From Avena insularis (Eukaryota; Streptophyta; Magnoliopsida; Poales; Poaceae): a stretch of 64,000 nt of DNA. Shown here piece by piece: positions 22,057 to 32,889 of this stretch. The position numbers and the translations under genes are program-made. The notes below the pieces were generated by a model. The model worked only from the letters and a program-made list of their open reading frames with translations, did no database searches and was not told the origin of the DNA. Each line of letters opens with the position of its first letter. Positions within the stretch are counted from its first letter, which is position 1. The stretch spans positions 558,001 through 622,000 of the forward strand of contig JAJUPC010000040.1 of the NCBI GenBank assembly GCA_023614405.1. The letters are read 5' to 3'.

Positions 22057-22074
22057 TGGCCCCTTCTGTGGGAA
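22057..22074 (+). other. Primer-binding site of element D
   Basis: TTGGCCCCTTCTGTGGGA, a two-base variant of TTGGCGCCGTCTGTGGGA, the primer site common in grass Tat-type elements. Confidence 0.75.
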
Positions 22075-23909
22075 GCGAGGACGCTGATCTTGCGGTCGTG
22101 ATGGTTCCATCCGGAGCGATCTACGATTCATCGGCAATGGAGAGTCATCTCCTCTTCGGCACCTTCGACTTCACCGCCCACTTGCCGGCCACCCTGAAGG
22201 ATTTTGAGTCCGTCGGCGACGGGCTCGAGATGCTGTTCGGGAGCTTCTACTTCCAGGTGGGGCAGAACGGCACCCTCCGCCTCCCAGAGCGGGTGCCACC
22301 ACCATCCATCAGGCCCGCTTCGTGGGTCCCACCCATCGACACGTTGCACGTGTCGATGCCGACAAGCGATTCGGATTACAACAGCAGCTGCAACTCCGAT
22401 CTATGCGCCCCCTTAGGATGAAGGAACCTATGGTTCCAGATCTGAAAGTTGTGGCAGCAGCAACCCACTCCACGAGCGCTACTTATGCACCGTCATCAAC
22501 AACGGAGCGGATCCACCACTAGGTTCGAGTGCCAATCCACCACCCAATCCCCCTCCCAACCCGCAGGCTGAGAACGGGGGAAACCCGGCTAATAGAGCCA
22601 ACGAAGGCGGCAATCGCGGCTATGAACAGATCAACCTCAACAAGGAAGGCTAACGCCAAGCACGTGAAGCCGTGGAAGGCAACAATATCCTACCTGTAGA
22701 TGCCTCCCAAGATCTGCTGATGGCCTACCACCTCCTCCTAATCGATGAGCACAATCGGCAGGTGAAGATGATGGAGGAGCTCGAAAAGCGTAAGCAGGCA
22801 GCCGCAGAGTCCAGCGCGTGGCGAGCTGCGCTCTCCGCCGTTGGCGAATCCACTTCACATGGAAACAAATCCAACAAATACCGCTCCCGCATTGAGTGTA
22901 TGGACCCCACCATGCGCCACGAGGTCACCAGGGCCCTCAACATGTCCTTCATGATGATGGAATCGCACGACAATGTCATGCCGAAAATGCTGCAGGATGC
23001 GATCATGGCAGCCACCACCTATCTCGCGTCCAACCCGACTCCAGCAGGCGACCCGAAGAACATAATGCATAAGTCCGTACTAGCAGGCCTCGGACTCGTC
23101 GGAGCTGCACTCCACGACGAAACTCCTGCGGAGCCAAAGAAAAAAGTTGCGGTCAAGTTCACTCGAAGCCGCACACCCTCATCCGAGGAAGAGGAGAACA
23201 ACCTGCCCCGGCACCGCCAGATCCCACGCCGCCGCATCAGCAACTACGACGCTGGCAACAAGCTCACCCAAAGCAAGACAGACAAATCACGTGTTGAACG
23301 GGTGTGCTCAACTGAGTCCGAAGAGGAGGACGAGGAGAGCTGTGCGGAGCTAGATGCTTCAGCAAATCCGTTCGGCAAACGCGAATGCCAAAAAATTTCA
23401 AGCTCCCTTCGGACAATCCGAAGTTCGACGACACGCAAGAGCCAAAATCTTGGCTCGACGATCACGTGTCATCGGTCAAGCTACACAGCGGAAACAAGAA
23501 CACTGCCTTACTGTGCCTTCAGCTACAGGTGACAGGCGCAGACAGGGTTTGGCTCAACAGCCTATCCTCCGGTTCCATCCGAAGCTGGGAAGAGCTGACG
23601 TACAGCTTCATCCGCAACTTCAAGGGGACTAGCAAGAGGCCAGCCTCAATTGAAGAGATGCGGGCCTGCACCCAACGGGCAAAGGAGTCCATCCGCTTGT
23701 ACATACTACGCTGGTCGCACATGAAGAACTCCACCGCACATATCTCCGAAGAAAGAGCAATCAACGCCTTCAAGGACGGTGCCAGGTGCCTAGATTTCAA
23801 GGAGGAGCTCGTACGCGTCAAGCCCAAGACACTTGATCACCTCATGGACATCGCCAACCGATGGGCAGATGGCGAGGATTCTGTCAACCGAGCGCATTCG
23901 GATGACTAA
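22075..23909 (+). pseudogene. gag: Element D gag
   Basis: Gag in three blocks. A leader reading (22,075-22,421) contains ESHLLFGTFDFTAHLP. A second block (22,672-23,350) has a helical region (HNRQVKMMEELEKRKQAA), KSNKYRSRIECMDPTM and a charged stretch rich in R, S and E. The third (23,385-23,909) is the retrotransposon-gag capsid domain: PSDNPKFDDTQEPKSWLDD, DRVWLNSLSSGSIRSWEEL, YSFIRNFKGTSKRPASIEEM, RLYILRWSHMKN, ANRWADGEDS. The second and third blocks are in different frames and the first ends in a stop before them. Confidence 0.85.
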
Positions 23910-25199
23910 GATGACTACGGCCGCAGGCGCGAATGCCGCAACAAAAGAAGATCGCGCGTCTACGACGATCGTGACGGAGTCGACATGGTTGCGGCTGGAT
24001 ACGCCGATCGACGATATGATAACAACCGCAACAGCGGATACCGCAGCAACAACTACCGCGACGGCGGACGACCCACGCAAACATGGCAACGTTGCAACCG
24101 CGACGACGAACCTTTAGCATACGACAAGCTGTCTGGTCCGTGCACCATCCACTTCTACATCGACAAACAAGATGGTAAGAAGAAGGCCATCCACATGCTC
24201 AAGGACTGCCGAGAGTTCCAGAAGCTCAGCGAGGGCCTCATCCAAATGTAGCACTAGACCGTGAACCCTTGATTCGGACACGCACCAGGTGCCATTGCAC
24301 ACGGAGCCCCTCCACCACCACCTATTGGACCATCGCAGCCGCCAGTCACACCAGCACCAAACAACAGTGCAGATGGGTACCCTCAGCCGAAAGGATCCCT
24401 GATGATCCAGAAGGGGCGCCCAACCAATAGGGTGGAGAAGAAGATCACCCGCCAAGTCAGCCTGGCCGTGACCTCTCCACCAGCCATACCTGAGTACCTT
24501 AGCGGCCCGGAGTCCTGCATCTCGTTCGATCATTCGGATCACCCACGTTAGATACCTTGCCTAGGTCATGCTGCCCTGGTGCTCGAGGCTCAAATCAGAT
24601 GATTTGAAATGAGTCGCGTCTTCATGGACGGCGACAACAGCATCAACCTGATGTTCGCCAGCACACTCGCATGGATGTGGATCCCGCTGTGCAGCCTGGA
24701 GCAATCAGACATGACGTTCCACGGCATAGTCCCAGGGAAGGGCATATACCCCCTGGGCAAGATATGGCTTAACGTCATCTTCGGCCATCCTGAAAACTTT
24801 AGACGCGATCGGCTAGAATTCGAAGTGGTGGACTGGCCATCATAGTACCACGCCATCCTCGGGCGCGTGGCATTCGCAAGATTCTTAGCAGTACCGCACT
24901 ACGCATACCTTCTACTGAAGATGCCAGGACCTAGGGGCATCATCAGCATCCAAGGAAGCTTCACAATGTTAGACAACTATGACAGAGACTTCAATATAAT
25001 CTCTCAGTTGTTCGGCATGCAGGAGGAGCTCACAAGACTCAGAGAGGCGACAGACAACGGGGCAGCCCCAGTCGCCAGGAAAAACGCACCTAACATGTCG
25101 TTCGACTCCAAAGTCAACACAAAGAAGGTGCAGGTCCACCCGACGGACGCCTCCAAGACGGCGTTAATAGCCAACGACCTGAGTCCCGCATAGGAAAGC
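23910..25199 (+). pseudogene. pro: Element D nucleocapsid tail and protease
   Basis: The basic RNA-binding tail (23,920-24,110, many R/N/Y residues) is followed by SGPCTIHFYIDKQDGKKKAI and HMLKDCREFQKL, the C-H-H-C-like segment that replaces the zinc knuckle in RIRE2-type elements, then a stop at 24,249. Protease coding includes GPESCISFDHSDHPR, a stop, VFMDGDNSINLMFASTL (the D-G-G/S motif altered to DGD), MTFHGIVPGKGIYPLGKIWL and FEVVDWPS-stop-YHAILGR, where ILGR is the flap-end motif. Further stops are at about 24,549, 24,600, 24,843 and 25,191. Confidence 0.8.
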
Positions 25200-26028
25200 G
25201 TGCTTATCGAATTCCTCAGTGAGCACTGGGAAATCTTCGCCTGGTGTCTTGCGGACATGCCAGGAGTTCCCAGGGAATTCGCCAAGCATGCACTCAATAT
25301 GTTCCCAGATGCAAAGCCAAGCAGTCAATGCGTCAATTGTCCGAGCCAAGAGCTGAAGCCGTTGGAATCAAAGTCAATAGACTGCTTGATGCCAACTTCA
25401 TCAGGGAAATCAAAGAAAGTGAGTGGCTGGCCAACACCGTGCTGGTCCCAAAAAGGACACGGACATCCTGCGGATGTGCGTGGACTTCACATCGCTCAAT
25501 AAGCACTGCTCCAAGGACCACTTTCCTCTACCAAGGATCAGTCAAATCATTGACTCCACTGCAGGTTGCGAGAATCTCTCCTTCCTCGACGCCTACTCAG
25601 GCTATAACCAAATTCGTCCGAAGGTCGAAGATCAGGAGAAAACAACGTTCATCATGCCATTTTGGGTATTCTGCTACAACACCATTCCCTTCAGGCTGAA
25701 AAACGCAGGTGCCACATACCAAAGGTGCATGCAAGCATGTCTAAAGGACCAGATAAGCCGCAACATCCAGTTCTATGTCGACGACATAGTAATCAAAACC
25801 AGGGAGACCAGGACTCTAATCGACGATCTTCGTGAGACGCTTGATAACCTTGATCTCTATAAGAACAAGCTGAACCCAGAAAAGTGCGCTTTCGGTGTCC
25901 CATCTGGTCAATTACTCGGGTACTTCATCTCCCAACGGGGCATCGAGGCGAACCCAAAGAAAATCAGGGCCATAATGGCCATGGAGAAGCCAAAGAACCT
26001 CAAAGGTGTCCAGCAGGTAGCTGGGTGA
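25200..26028 (+). pseudogene. Element D reverse transcriptase
   Basis: The N-terminal segment FAWCLADMPGVPREFAKHAL (25,230 on) is followed in other frames by NFIREIKESEWLANTVLVPK. A 201-codon frame from 25,423 carries MCVDFTSLNKHCSKDHFPLP, IDSTAGCENLSFLDAYSGYN, IPFRLKNAGATYQR and the catalytic FYVDDIVIKT (about 25,772). It ends with NPEKCAFGVPSGQLLGYFIS and a TGA at 26,026. The wording around YVDD and DAYSGYNQI is typical of Tat-lineage RT. Confidence 0.9.
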
Positions 26029-26540
26029 ATCGTGGCACTGAGCATAATCATCAGCCGAATGGGTGAGAAGGCCCTCCCCTTTTACCAGCTGCTACGTAAG
26101 ACAGACAAATTCGAGTGGACACCCAAAGCAGACGATGCGTTCGAAGACCTCAAGCGGCTGCTCTCCACATCATCTGTCCTGGTCATGCCAAAGGGACGGG
26201 AACCTTTGCTGCTATACATCGCAACCACGCATCAGGTGGTCAGTACCGTACTCGTGGTTGAGCGACCCAAATATGGCAAGACCCACGGGGTCCAACTCCC
26301 AATATACTACATCAGCGAGGTACTGACCCCGACAAAGCAGAGGTACCCTCACTACAGAAGCTCGCCTACAGCGTATTCATGATGGCGCGTCGGCTGTGTC
26401 ACTACTTCCAGGAGCACCAGATCATGGTCGTCAACGACGCCCCGCTGTCGAACATCCTAAACAACCCCGAAGCCACGGGGTGCGTAGCCTTATGGGGCAT
26501 CGAGTTGTCTCCTCAAGACATAATCTATGAGCGGCGCACA
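26029..26540 (+). pseudogene. Element D RNase H (first)
   Basis: 26,032-26,382 reads ISRMGEKALPFYQLLRKTDK, FEDLKRLLSTSSVLVMPKGR, YIATTHQVVSTVLVVER and YYISEVLTPTKQRYPHY. After a frame change it continues as YSVFMMARRLCHYFQEHQIM and ALWGIELSPQDIIYERRTTI. The catalytic Asp usually found before the 'YIA(A/S)' strand is absent, as in other Tat elements where this domain is decayed and a second RNase H is present. A stop closes it at 26,553. Confidence 0.8.
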
Positions 26541-27141
26541 ACCATCAAGTCCTAGGCCCTCCCTGACTTCCTCGTCCACTGGATGGAGCTCCAGTTGCCG
26601 GATACTCTGGACATGTCACAGTCCTGGACGATGCACTTCGACGGCTCCAAGCGCGAGGCTGGAGCAGGGGCCGACATCATACTGACGTCCCCTCAAGGTG
26701 ACAAGATGAAGTATGTCCTTCAGATGAACAATGAGGCCAAATACGAGGCCCTCATCCACGACATGAGGATGGCCAAGGTGTGCGACGCAACGTGCCTCGT
26801 CATATACGGCGATTTGAACCTCGTCGTCCAGCAGACGATGAACGAGTGCGATGCTCCCAACGCCAACATGATTGCGTACCACGCGCTCTACAATTCACTC
26901 GAAGGAGACTTCGACGGCTGTGACCCTCGGCACGTCGGCAGGGAAAGCAATGAAGAGGCTGACAGGCTCACCAACATTGGCTCCACCATGCACGGGTGCC
27001 ACCAGGAGTGTTCCTCGAACAAATCTGCATACCCTCCATCAAGAGGAAATTCCCAAAAGGCTCAGCCGAAGAAGCAGAGCACTCGGGGGCTGCGCTACCT
27101 GAATGACAAGAGGGACCTAAGAAGCTCTACATAGAGGCAAG
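26541..27141 (+). pseudogene. Element D archaeal-type RNase H
   Basis: Second RNase H domain: WTMHFDGSKREAGAGADIIL with the first catalytic Asp, NNEAKYEALIHDMRMAKVCD (Glu), VIYGDLNLVVQQ (Asp), and VGRESNEEADRLTNIG with the last acidic residue. All four expected acidic positions are visible in one frame (26,583-27,000); the frame then diverges to a stop at 27,132. An additional RNase H of this type is a mark of the Tat lineage. Confidence 0.8.
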
Positions 27142-27556
27142 ATGGTCAGCCTGATGCATGTCATGGCGGTTGAAGAAACATGGACGCAACCGTACCTTCG
27201 ATACCTGATAAACAATCAACTGCCCGATGACCTGTCAGATGCTCGGCGCATATCTCGCCGGTCAAAAGCCTTCACCATCATCAATGGCGAGCTATACAAG
27301 CGCATCATTTCGGGTGTGCTCCAACGATGCGTCACCATCAGTGACGGCAAAAGCATCCTCCAAGACATCCATGAGGGTATCTGCGGCCATCATGCAGGCA
27401 GCCGCGCCCTAGTCGCCAAAGCTCTACGAGCTAGTTTCTACTGGCCAACCGCAATGAACGACGCCAAGGACATCGTCCAGAGGTGCAACGCCTGTTAGAG
27501 GTACGCGGACAAGCCACACGCTCTAGGATCCGTGCTGAGGCCTATACCGCTGGCCT
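27142..27556 (+). pseudogene. Element D integrase, N-terminal part, cut by element E
   Basis: The H-H-C-C zinc-binding domain reads QDIHEGICGHHAGSRALVAK, SFYWPTAMNDAKDIVQRCNA and C, with a TAG after the last Cys. The linker YADKPHALGSVLRPIPLA runs to the insertion point at 27,556. The core resumes at 47,300. The pentamer GGCCT (27,552-27,556) before E pairs with GGCTT (47,295-47,299) after it, the 5-base target duplication with one change. Confidence 0.9.
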
Positions 27557-28195
27557 TGTCGTGGTATTGCCGACGAGTACGCCATGGAAGGGTCCTCACG
27601 GAGCATGTTTAGAGACGTGGGGTAAGGCGGAAGGTTGGCGGGTACGAGGTAAACAGCTTACCCAGGTTCAGATCCCACAATGGTGGCAGAATCCTACTCC
27701 TGCTATAAATCACTATAATGGCAATACGCCGAGTTACAGGGATCGTTTCGCTGTGCGAGCTATGAGTTATATAGTGCCCTAAAGGCTCCCATAGGTCCGG
27801 CTTATATAGTCGCCAGATCCTAAGGTTACAGGAAAAGTCCTAGCCAGACAGGTTACAGAGTCCTACACGGTAGACAACTAGTCTAACGTGTCTTGCACTC
27901 TAAGGCTCCAGGTATGCCAGTGACTCCTCTGTATCCTTCCTTTATCCGGCATGGGCCTCCCTTCTGGATCCATCTAACTGGGCCGCCCAGCATGCCATGG
28001 GCCATGCTACCAACTGTGGGCCACCCGGGTTATCCGGATTAGAGACATGCTATGGTGATACCCTTTTAGCATATGTTCTGATCCATCTAACTGGGCCACC
28101 CAGCATGCCATGGGCCATGCTACCAACTGTGGGCCACCCGGGTTATCCAGATTAGAGACATGCTATGGTGATACCCATTTAGCATATCCCCAACA
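27557..28195 (-). repeat. 3' LTR of element E, with a 113-base internal duplication
   Basis: Matches 46,768-47,294 but is 639 bases against 527. The extra length is a direct duplication: the block starting GATCCATCTAACTGGG at 27,967 recurs at 28,080 and both end near AGCATAT. A TATA-like box on the minus strand, GACTATATAA, is at 27,801-27,810. Its purine-rich neighbour on the minus strand, CCAGGGGCTAC (28,196-28,206), is the polypurine tract. Confidence 0.9.
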
Positions 28196-28206
28196 GTAGC
28201 CCCTGG

Positions 28207-28784
28207 AGAACTCCGATATCTTGCGCCGTCTTGCCTCTTCAGGTTGAATGCTCCGTCTAGATGAATGTTGGCAAATCGTCAAGAAATATCTTGTAGTCCT
28301 CCCAAGAACCCTGCAATGCTCTCCATCTTCAATATGTAAGTCGGAGAACTACTGAATCTTCCATCGTACTCTTCCCGTAGCCGGACAGGATCCGACCATG
28401 TCAGAATCTTCAGATGGGATGGTTCACCTGCCTATGTCAGTAGAGCAACATAGACCATAGGTCAGCGATTCCTCGTAACTCACACATGTAGAGAACACAA
28501 TCATAGCCGTTTTTCCTGCGCAAAGGATGTGAAACGTTGGCGGCGACGGTGGGAACATGGCGAAATTTCCGCGCACGCGCTGTCCATGCAGCAACCGTTT
28601 GATCAACTTGCACGAATCTTGATGCTGAGTAGTATAAATTATAACTGTGGTAATTCTTATCTTTTCACAACATTCTTCCTCGCATCGTCTTCTTCCTCCA
28701 GCAAACGCCTCGTCGATCTCTCCACGCGCACTAAGGAAAAAACCCTAGCTTTTACCATCTATCTGCCCGTCTCCTTCCACACCA
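28207..28784 (+). promoter_or_regulatory. Upstream region of the antisense gene in element E
   Basis: No coding apart from a low-quality minus frame at 28,424-28,606. A TATA-like AGTATAAATTATAAC is at about 28,630-28,644, and a CT-rich leader (CTTCCTCCAGC, 28,690) precedes the ATG at 28,785. This is what a plus-strand promoter internal to E would look like. Confidence 0.4.
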
Positions 28785-31700
28785 ATGGCCAGCAACATCA
28801 CCACACCATCCATGGAGGCGACGAGCGAAGCCACTGCCTAGCCGGCGGGCTCCATCCACGTGCCTCCAGAGGGCGTGGTGGTGCCACGCACCGCGGTGGT
28901 GGAGACCACCGGCGGTGACCATATTCCAGCGGGGCTGGAACTACTCGAATAGGAGGGAGATTCCCATAAGGGAGAGTGGCACGACTCCGATATCACTGAG
29001 AGTGATCTCAAGGAGATGCTCGCCGAAGGGTACCTCCCCACGATGGAGGGGCTGGTCTGGCGGGCGGTGCCGGCCGGGGAGGTCATCCCTTCTCCCCAAG
29101 CTAGGGAAAAGGTGTACCTCAAAGCCCAACTGGTACGCGGTGTCTCCCTCCCAATCTCCGACCTCTTCATAGAGGTCCTTAGTCACTACCGGGTTCAACC
29201 TCAGAACCTTTCTCCGAATAGCATCCTCGCACTTAGCAACTACGTGGCGCTTTGTGAAGGCTACCTAGGAATTAGGCCTAGGTTAGATCTATTTATTTAC
29301 TTCTTCAGCATCAAGAGGGAAGCCAGAGTGAGCAAGGATGAGCTCAGAAATTGTGGAACTATTAACTTCAAGATCCGGACTTGTCGGCGGTTCCTCGACA
29401 TTATAGGCCACGAGTCCTGCAAAAACTGGCATAGGACGTACTTCTATGACCCAAACATCCCTCTGGATGGCCGAGAAGGAATGTACCCGGATTTTGTCGA
29501 TGGAGATGCCGCTGAAGCCCCAACATGGAGATCCCAAGCCCTCTGGATGGCCGAGAAGGAACGTAAGGCAGATCGAGTGGCTCGGCGACATGGGTCTAAC
29601 CGGGTTGGACCTAGCCATGTGCTGGTTCATCAGGAGGATACAGCCTCTGCAGCACCGCGCGAAGCTGATGCACTAGTATACCAAGGATAGGAAGGATAGC
29701 CTTCGCATCTCCGAGGACAACTCCTCAAGTGACTCCATCAAGCTGTGCCTCAAAGACATCATCAAGGTGAAGGACATGAAGCATGGCTTTACCGTAACCT
29801 ACGACATGTTCGAGGGCAGCACGTGCCCAGAGGTACCTGTTTATTTTCTGTGTATGACATATACTCCAGTTCTTCCATCTAGCCATTACCATTGCATCTC
29901 ACACTTTTGGTATTCACTTAACAACTAAAGAGTCTATACGAAGATAGCATGGCTGTCCTAGTCTATGACCCCAAGATGAAGGAAGTCACCGTCGTGTCCG
30001 ACGAAGATGTTCTGTTGGCGCGTAAGCGGAGGAGCTCCACCTCTGACGCTGCCGACAGAGGCAAGAAGAAGAAGACGGAGGGTTAAGCCTCCAAGAGATC
30101 CACCACCTCCCTGGAGCGGAGAAAAGAAGAACGATTGGTATTCCGTTGACCAAGGAACCAACCATTGTGTAAGCTTCTTAACATCCGACATTGTCCCTTG
30201 CTCATCTTGTTCCTGTACTTATACTTATCCATGTTTCAGGAAGAAGGCTAGTTTGAGTTTGAAGAAGACCTCCAAAACATCGGGGCTTCTAAAAACATCA
30301 AAGAAATGTTTCACCAAGCATCCCCCGCCATCGCTCCTCTAACTCCAAGCATCCATCCTGCTACCGCATCGACAAGCTCTCCAGCAAAGGTAACGTCTGA
30401 ACCTTCTGCAATGGAAGTGGACCTAGACGTTGTCGTGGAACTCGCCGTTGTCGGCGAGCAGGCAACACAAGAAAGCACCTCATCCAAAGTGGTTGAAGCT
30501 CCGGATAAGGATGCCACTGGTAGCGGTAGGGAGATGCTGGAAGGCAGATTTTCTGCCGTAGGCGGCCCTACTGCACCCAAGACACCAGCAGAGTTTCCGA
30601 AGATCGTTTACCCGGTGCTTACACCGAGTATCTCAACTCTGTTTCCTGGCACGGCGTCGACTTCTCCGACATGTGGTCTTGAGGAGCTAGTCAAATAGGC
30701 GGATATCCTGCACGGAAATAGCCTTTCCTTTAGCAAGATATTTGCCGAGAGCGCCACCAACCTCAAGATTATCGCACTTGTAAGTTTTTATATGCCTTTT
30801 GCATTTTATATGTAGTATCCCACTATAGCCCCCGAGGATTTAGGCGGAAAACCATAGGTCTTTTATGTCTGAATGCTCTAAGAGTGACTAAGCTAGAAAA
30901 CTTTACACTGTAGCCCCCAAGTATGTAGTTTGAATAAAATATTCTGACTAGATACTTTTAGAGTAGCATACGTAGTGTTTGTAAATTTCAATATTGTAGC
31001 CCCCAAGCTTCTAGTTGAAACAGAATTAGTTCCGACTAGATGCTTAAAGAAAGACTAAGCATATTGCGGAGTTAAAAACTCTCACTGTAGCCCCCAAGCC
31101 TCTAGGTGGATATTTATCTGGCTAGATGCTCCAAGTAGACTAAGTAACTTTGATCTTTTTCGCAGAACGAGAATGCTCGAAGAGGCGTCGCCAACAAGAA
31201 GTTCCACAAGCTGCATGCTGACCTTGAAGCTGAAAAGGGTAAAACTACCTTCTTGAAGGATCCAATCACCAAGAGCAAGAGTCTGTTTTTCTGTTCAATT
31301 TCGCACTCAAACTTGGTCTTGGGCCATTAACCTCTGAATACTCATCGTGTACTATCATTTGTCCGTCATGCAGAAACTATCGCCAAGGCAAAGGATATTG
31401 TCGAGCAATCCAAGCACATATATCTCCTGGATAGCGAGAACAAAATCCTTAAGCAGGAGAGGGCTGACACACTGAAGATGCATGAAGCGTCTATGAAGGC
31501 CGTGCAGGAGTCTGCCAACACGGAGATCAACCAACTGAAGGAGGAAATTGCAATCCTCAGGGAGCAAAATAAAGATGACGAAGAGCAGAATAAATGCAAC
31601 CTTGAGGCTTACAAGGTCCTCCGACAGGAACGGGATTCCATGGCAGAGACGCTCCAACAAGCCGAGGCAAGCATCTTTGGTAAGCAATCTCTGTCTTGTA

Positions 31701-32292
31701 CTTCTGTAAGACAGGTACTCTGAACTTTTATGTTGTTGAACTCACGTATTCCATTGCTTGGCCGGAAATGCAGCTCCTATTGGTTTAACCAATACTCCTC
31801 CTACGACAAAGGAATGCATGGTCCTTGCCGGAAACTTCATCAGCACCGCCATCAAGCAAGCAAAGGAAATTGCCAAGCCCCTGAACATCAACATCAAGGC
31901 GGTGGATTCCGTCATGTAGTACTCAGAAATTCTACGCCAAGCCCCTTAGCGTATCGTAAGCTGGAAAGCTTCATGTACCCGGGCTGGCGCAAGAATGTCG
32001 CTGGCTATGGTCAAGGCCCACTATGAAGGTGCTGACATTGACACTGTAACCTCGGGTCTGCCCGACTTATGGCCAGAAGATTGATCACAAAGCTATCTGG
32101 TCATTGCTCGCCGACTACGACACCAGGGTTGCTGAGTTGGTGGATCCCAACACTTTTGTGCCTCTCGAGATTATTGATGGCGACTAGCCCAGCTCCTCCG
32201 AGTCCCTCAAGACCAACGACTTTGCTGATGATCAGGATGACTCTCCTGCTGCCGACGACATTACCTCAAAGTCTCCTGCGCTAGAGGAATGA
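28785..32292 (+). pseudogene. Antisense gene of element E: gypsy-type transposase_28 protein with coiled coil
   Basis: Plus-strand gene opposite to the pol of E. Predicted exons by GT-AG: 28,785-29,832, 29,931-30,168, 30,240-30,779, 31,166-31,238, 31,374-31,679 and 31,774-32,292. Exon 1 contains the putative gypsy-type transposon domain (Pfam Transposase_28): VSLPISDLFIEVLSHYRVQP, NLSPNSILALSNYVALCEGY and LGIRPRLDLF. Exon 2 has a basic KRRSS..RGKKKK stretch; exon 5 is coiled coil (NQLKEEIAILREQNKDDEEQ); exon 6 contains TTKECMVLAGNF and ALVKAHY-like MVKAHYEGADIDTV with a D/E/S-rich end. Stops at about 28,836 and 28,953 in exon 1, 30,085 in exon 2 and 31,916 in exon 6 show decay. Function unknown; found in grass retroelements. 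Confidence 0.75.
30780..31165 (+). repeat. Degenerate TAGCCCCCAAG repeats inside an intron
   Basis: Third intron of the antisense gene of E. TAGCCCCCGAGG at 30,826 and TAGCCCCCAAG at 30,911, 30,997 and 31,088 mark four diverged units of 85-91 bases, each followed by a TCTAG...TGGCTAGATGC-like part. Confidence 0.75.
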
Positions 32293-32889
32293 AAAACACT
32301 TATGTAATATTTGTCTCCTCTGGATGTATGTATGCGGAAAAGACTACGGTTTAACCTTAAGGCGGTAAACAATAGTTATATGTTTCCAGCTAATTAAGTA
32401 CTAGTTCCAACATGTATATATTTTTTAAGCAAGTGCTGGCTTATCCATTACTTTAGTTTTTATGCTTGACTTTTCATGAGTCGGAAGACTCGTAGTCGGA
32501 ACTACGCGCTCAGACGATGATACAAAATGGCACCGTCAAAAACCTAATAAAAAATCGCCGATTTCGAGTGCCGCAAGCCCCTACTCCAGAATCCACATAA
32601 AAACAACAAAGAACGTGTTGACCAGAAAACTTAAGCTAATGCCCGTAGGCGGAATTTTCACAAGTGCAAATGCAAAACTTGCGCATAAAGGTTTTTCACG
32701 ATCCAAAAATGAACACTAAAGGAGGTAAAAGACTCAAACATATGAGTGATCCAAGGAGCTTTATTTCATTAATCATATAAGAGGTACACAGTAGATAAAA
32801 AATATGCTAAGTATAAAAAGGACATAGCTGTGCTATGTTCCATGGCCGATCATGCTCCGGGTAGTCATCATCCAGGTCATGTCGCTTAC
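32293..32889. other. Non-coding junction between antisense gene and pol of E
   Basis: Convergent 3' ends: the plus-strand gene ends at 32,292 and the minus-strand integrase ends at about 32,890. AT-rich sequence with no convincing reading frame; likely 3' untranslated sequence of both. Confidence 0.5.
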
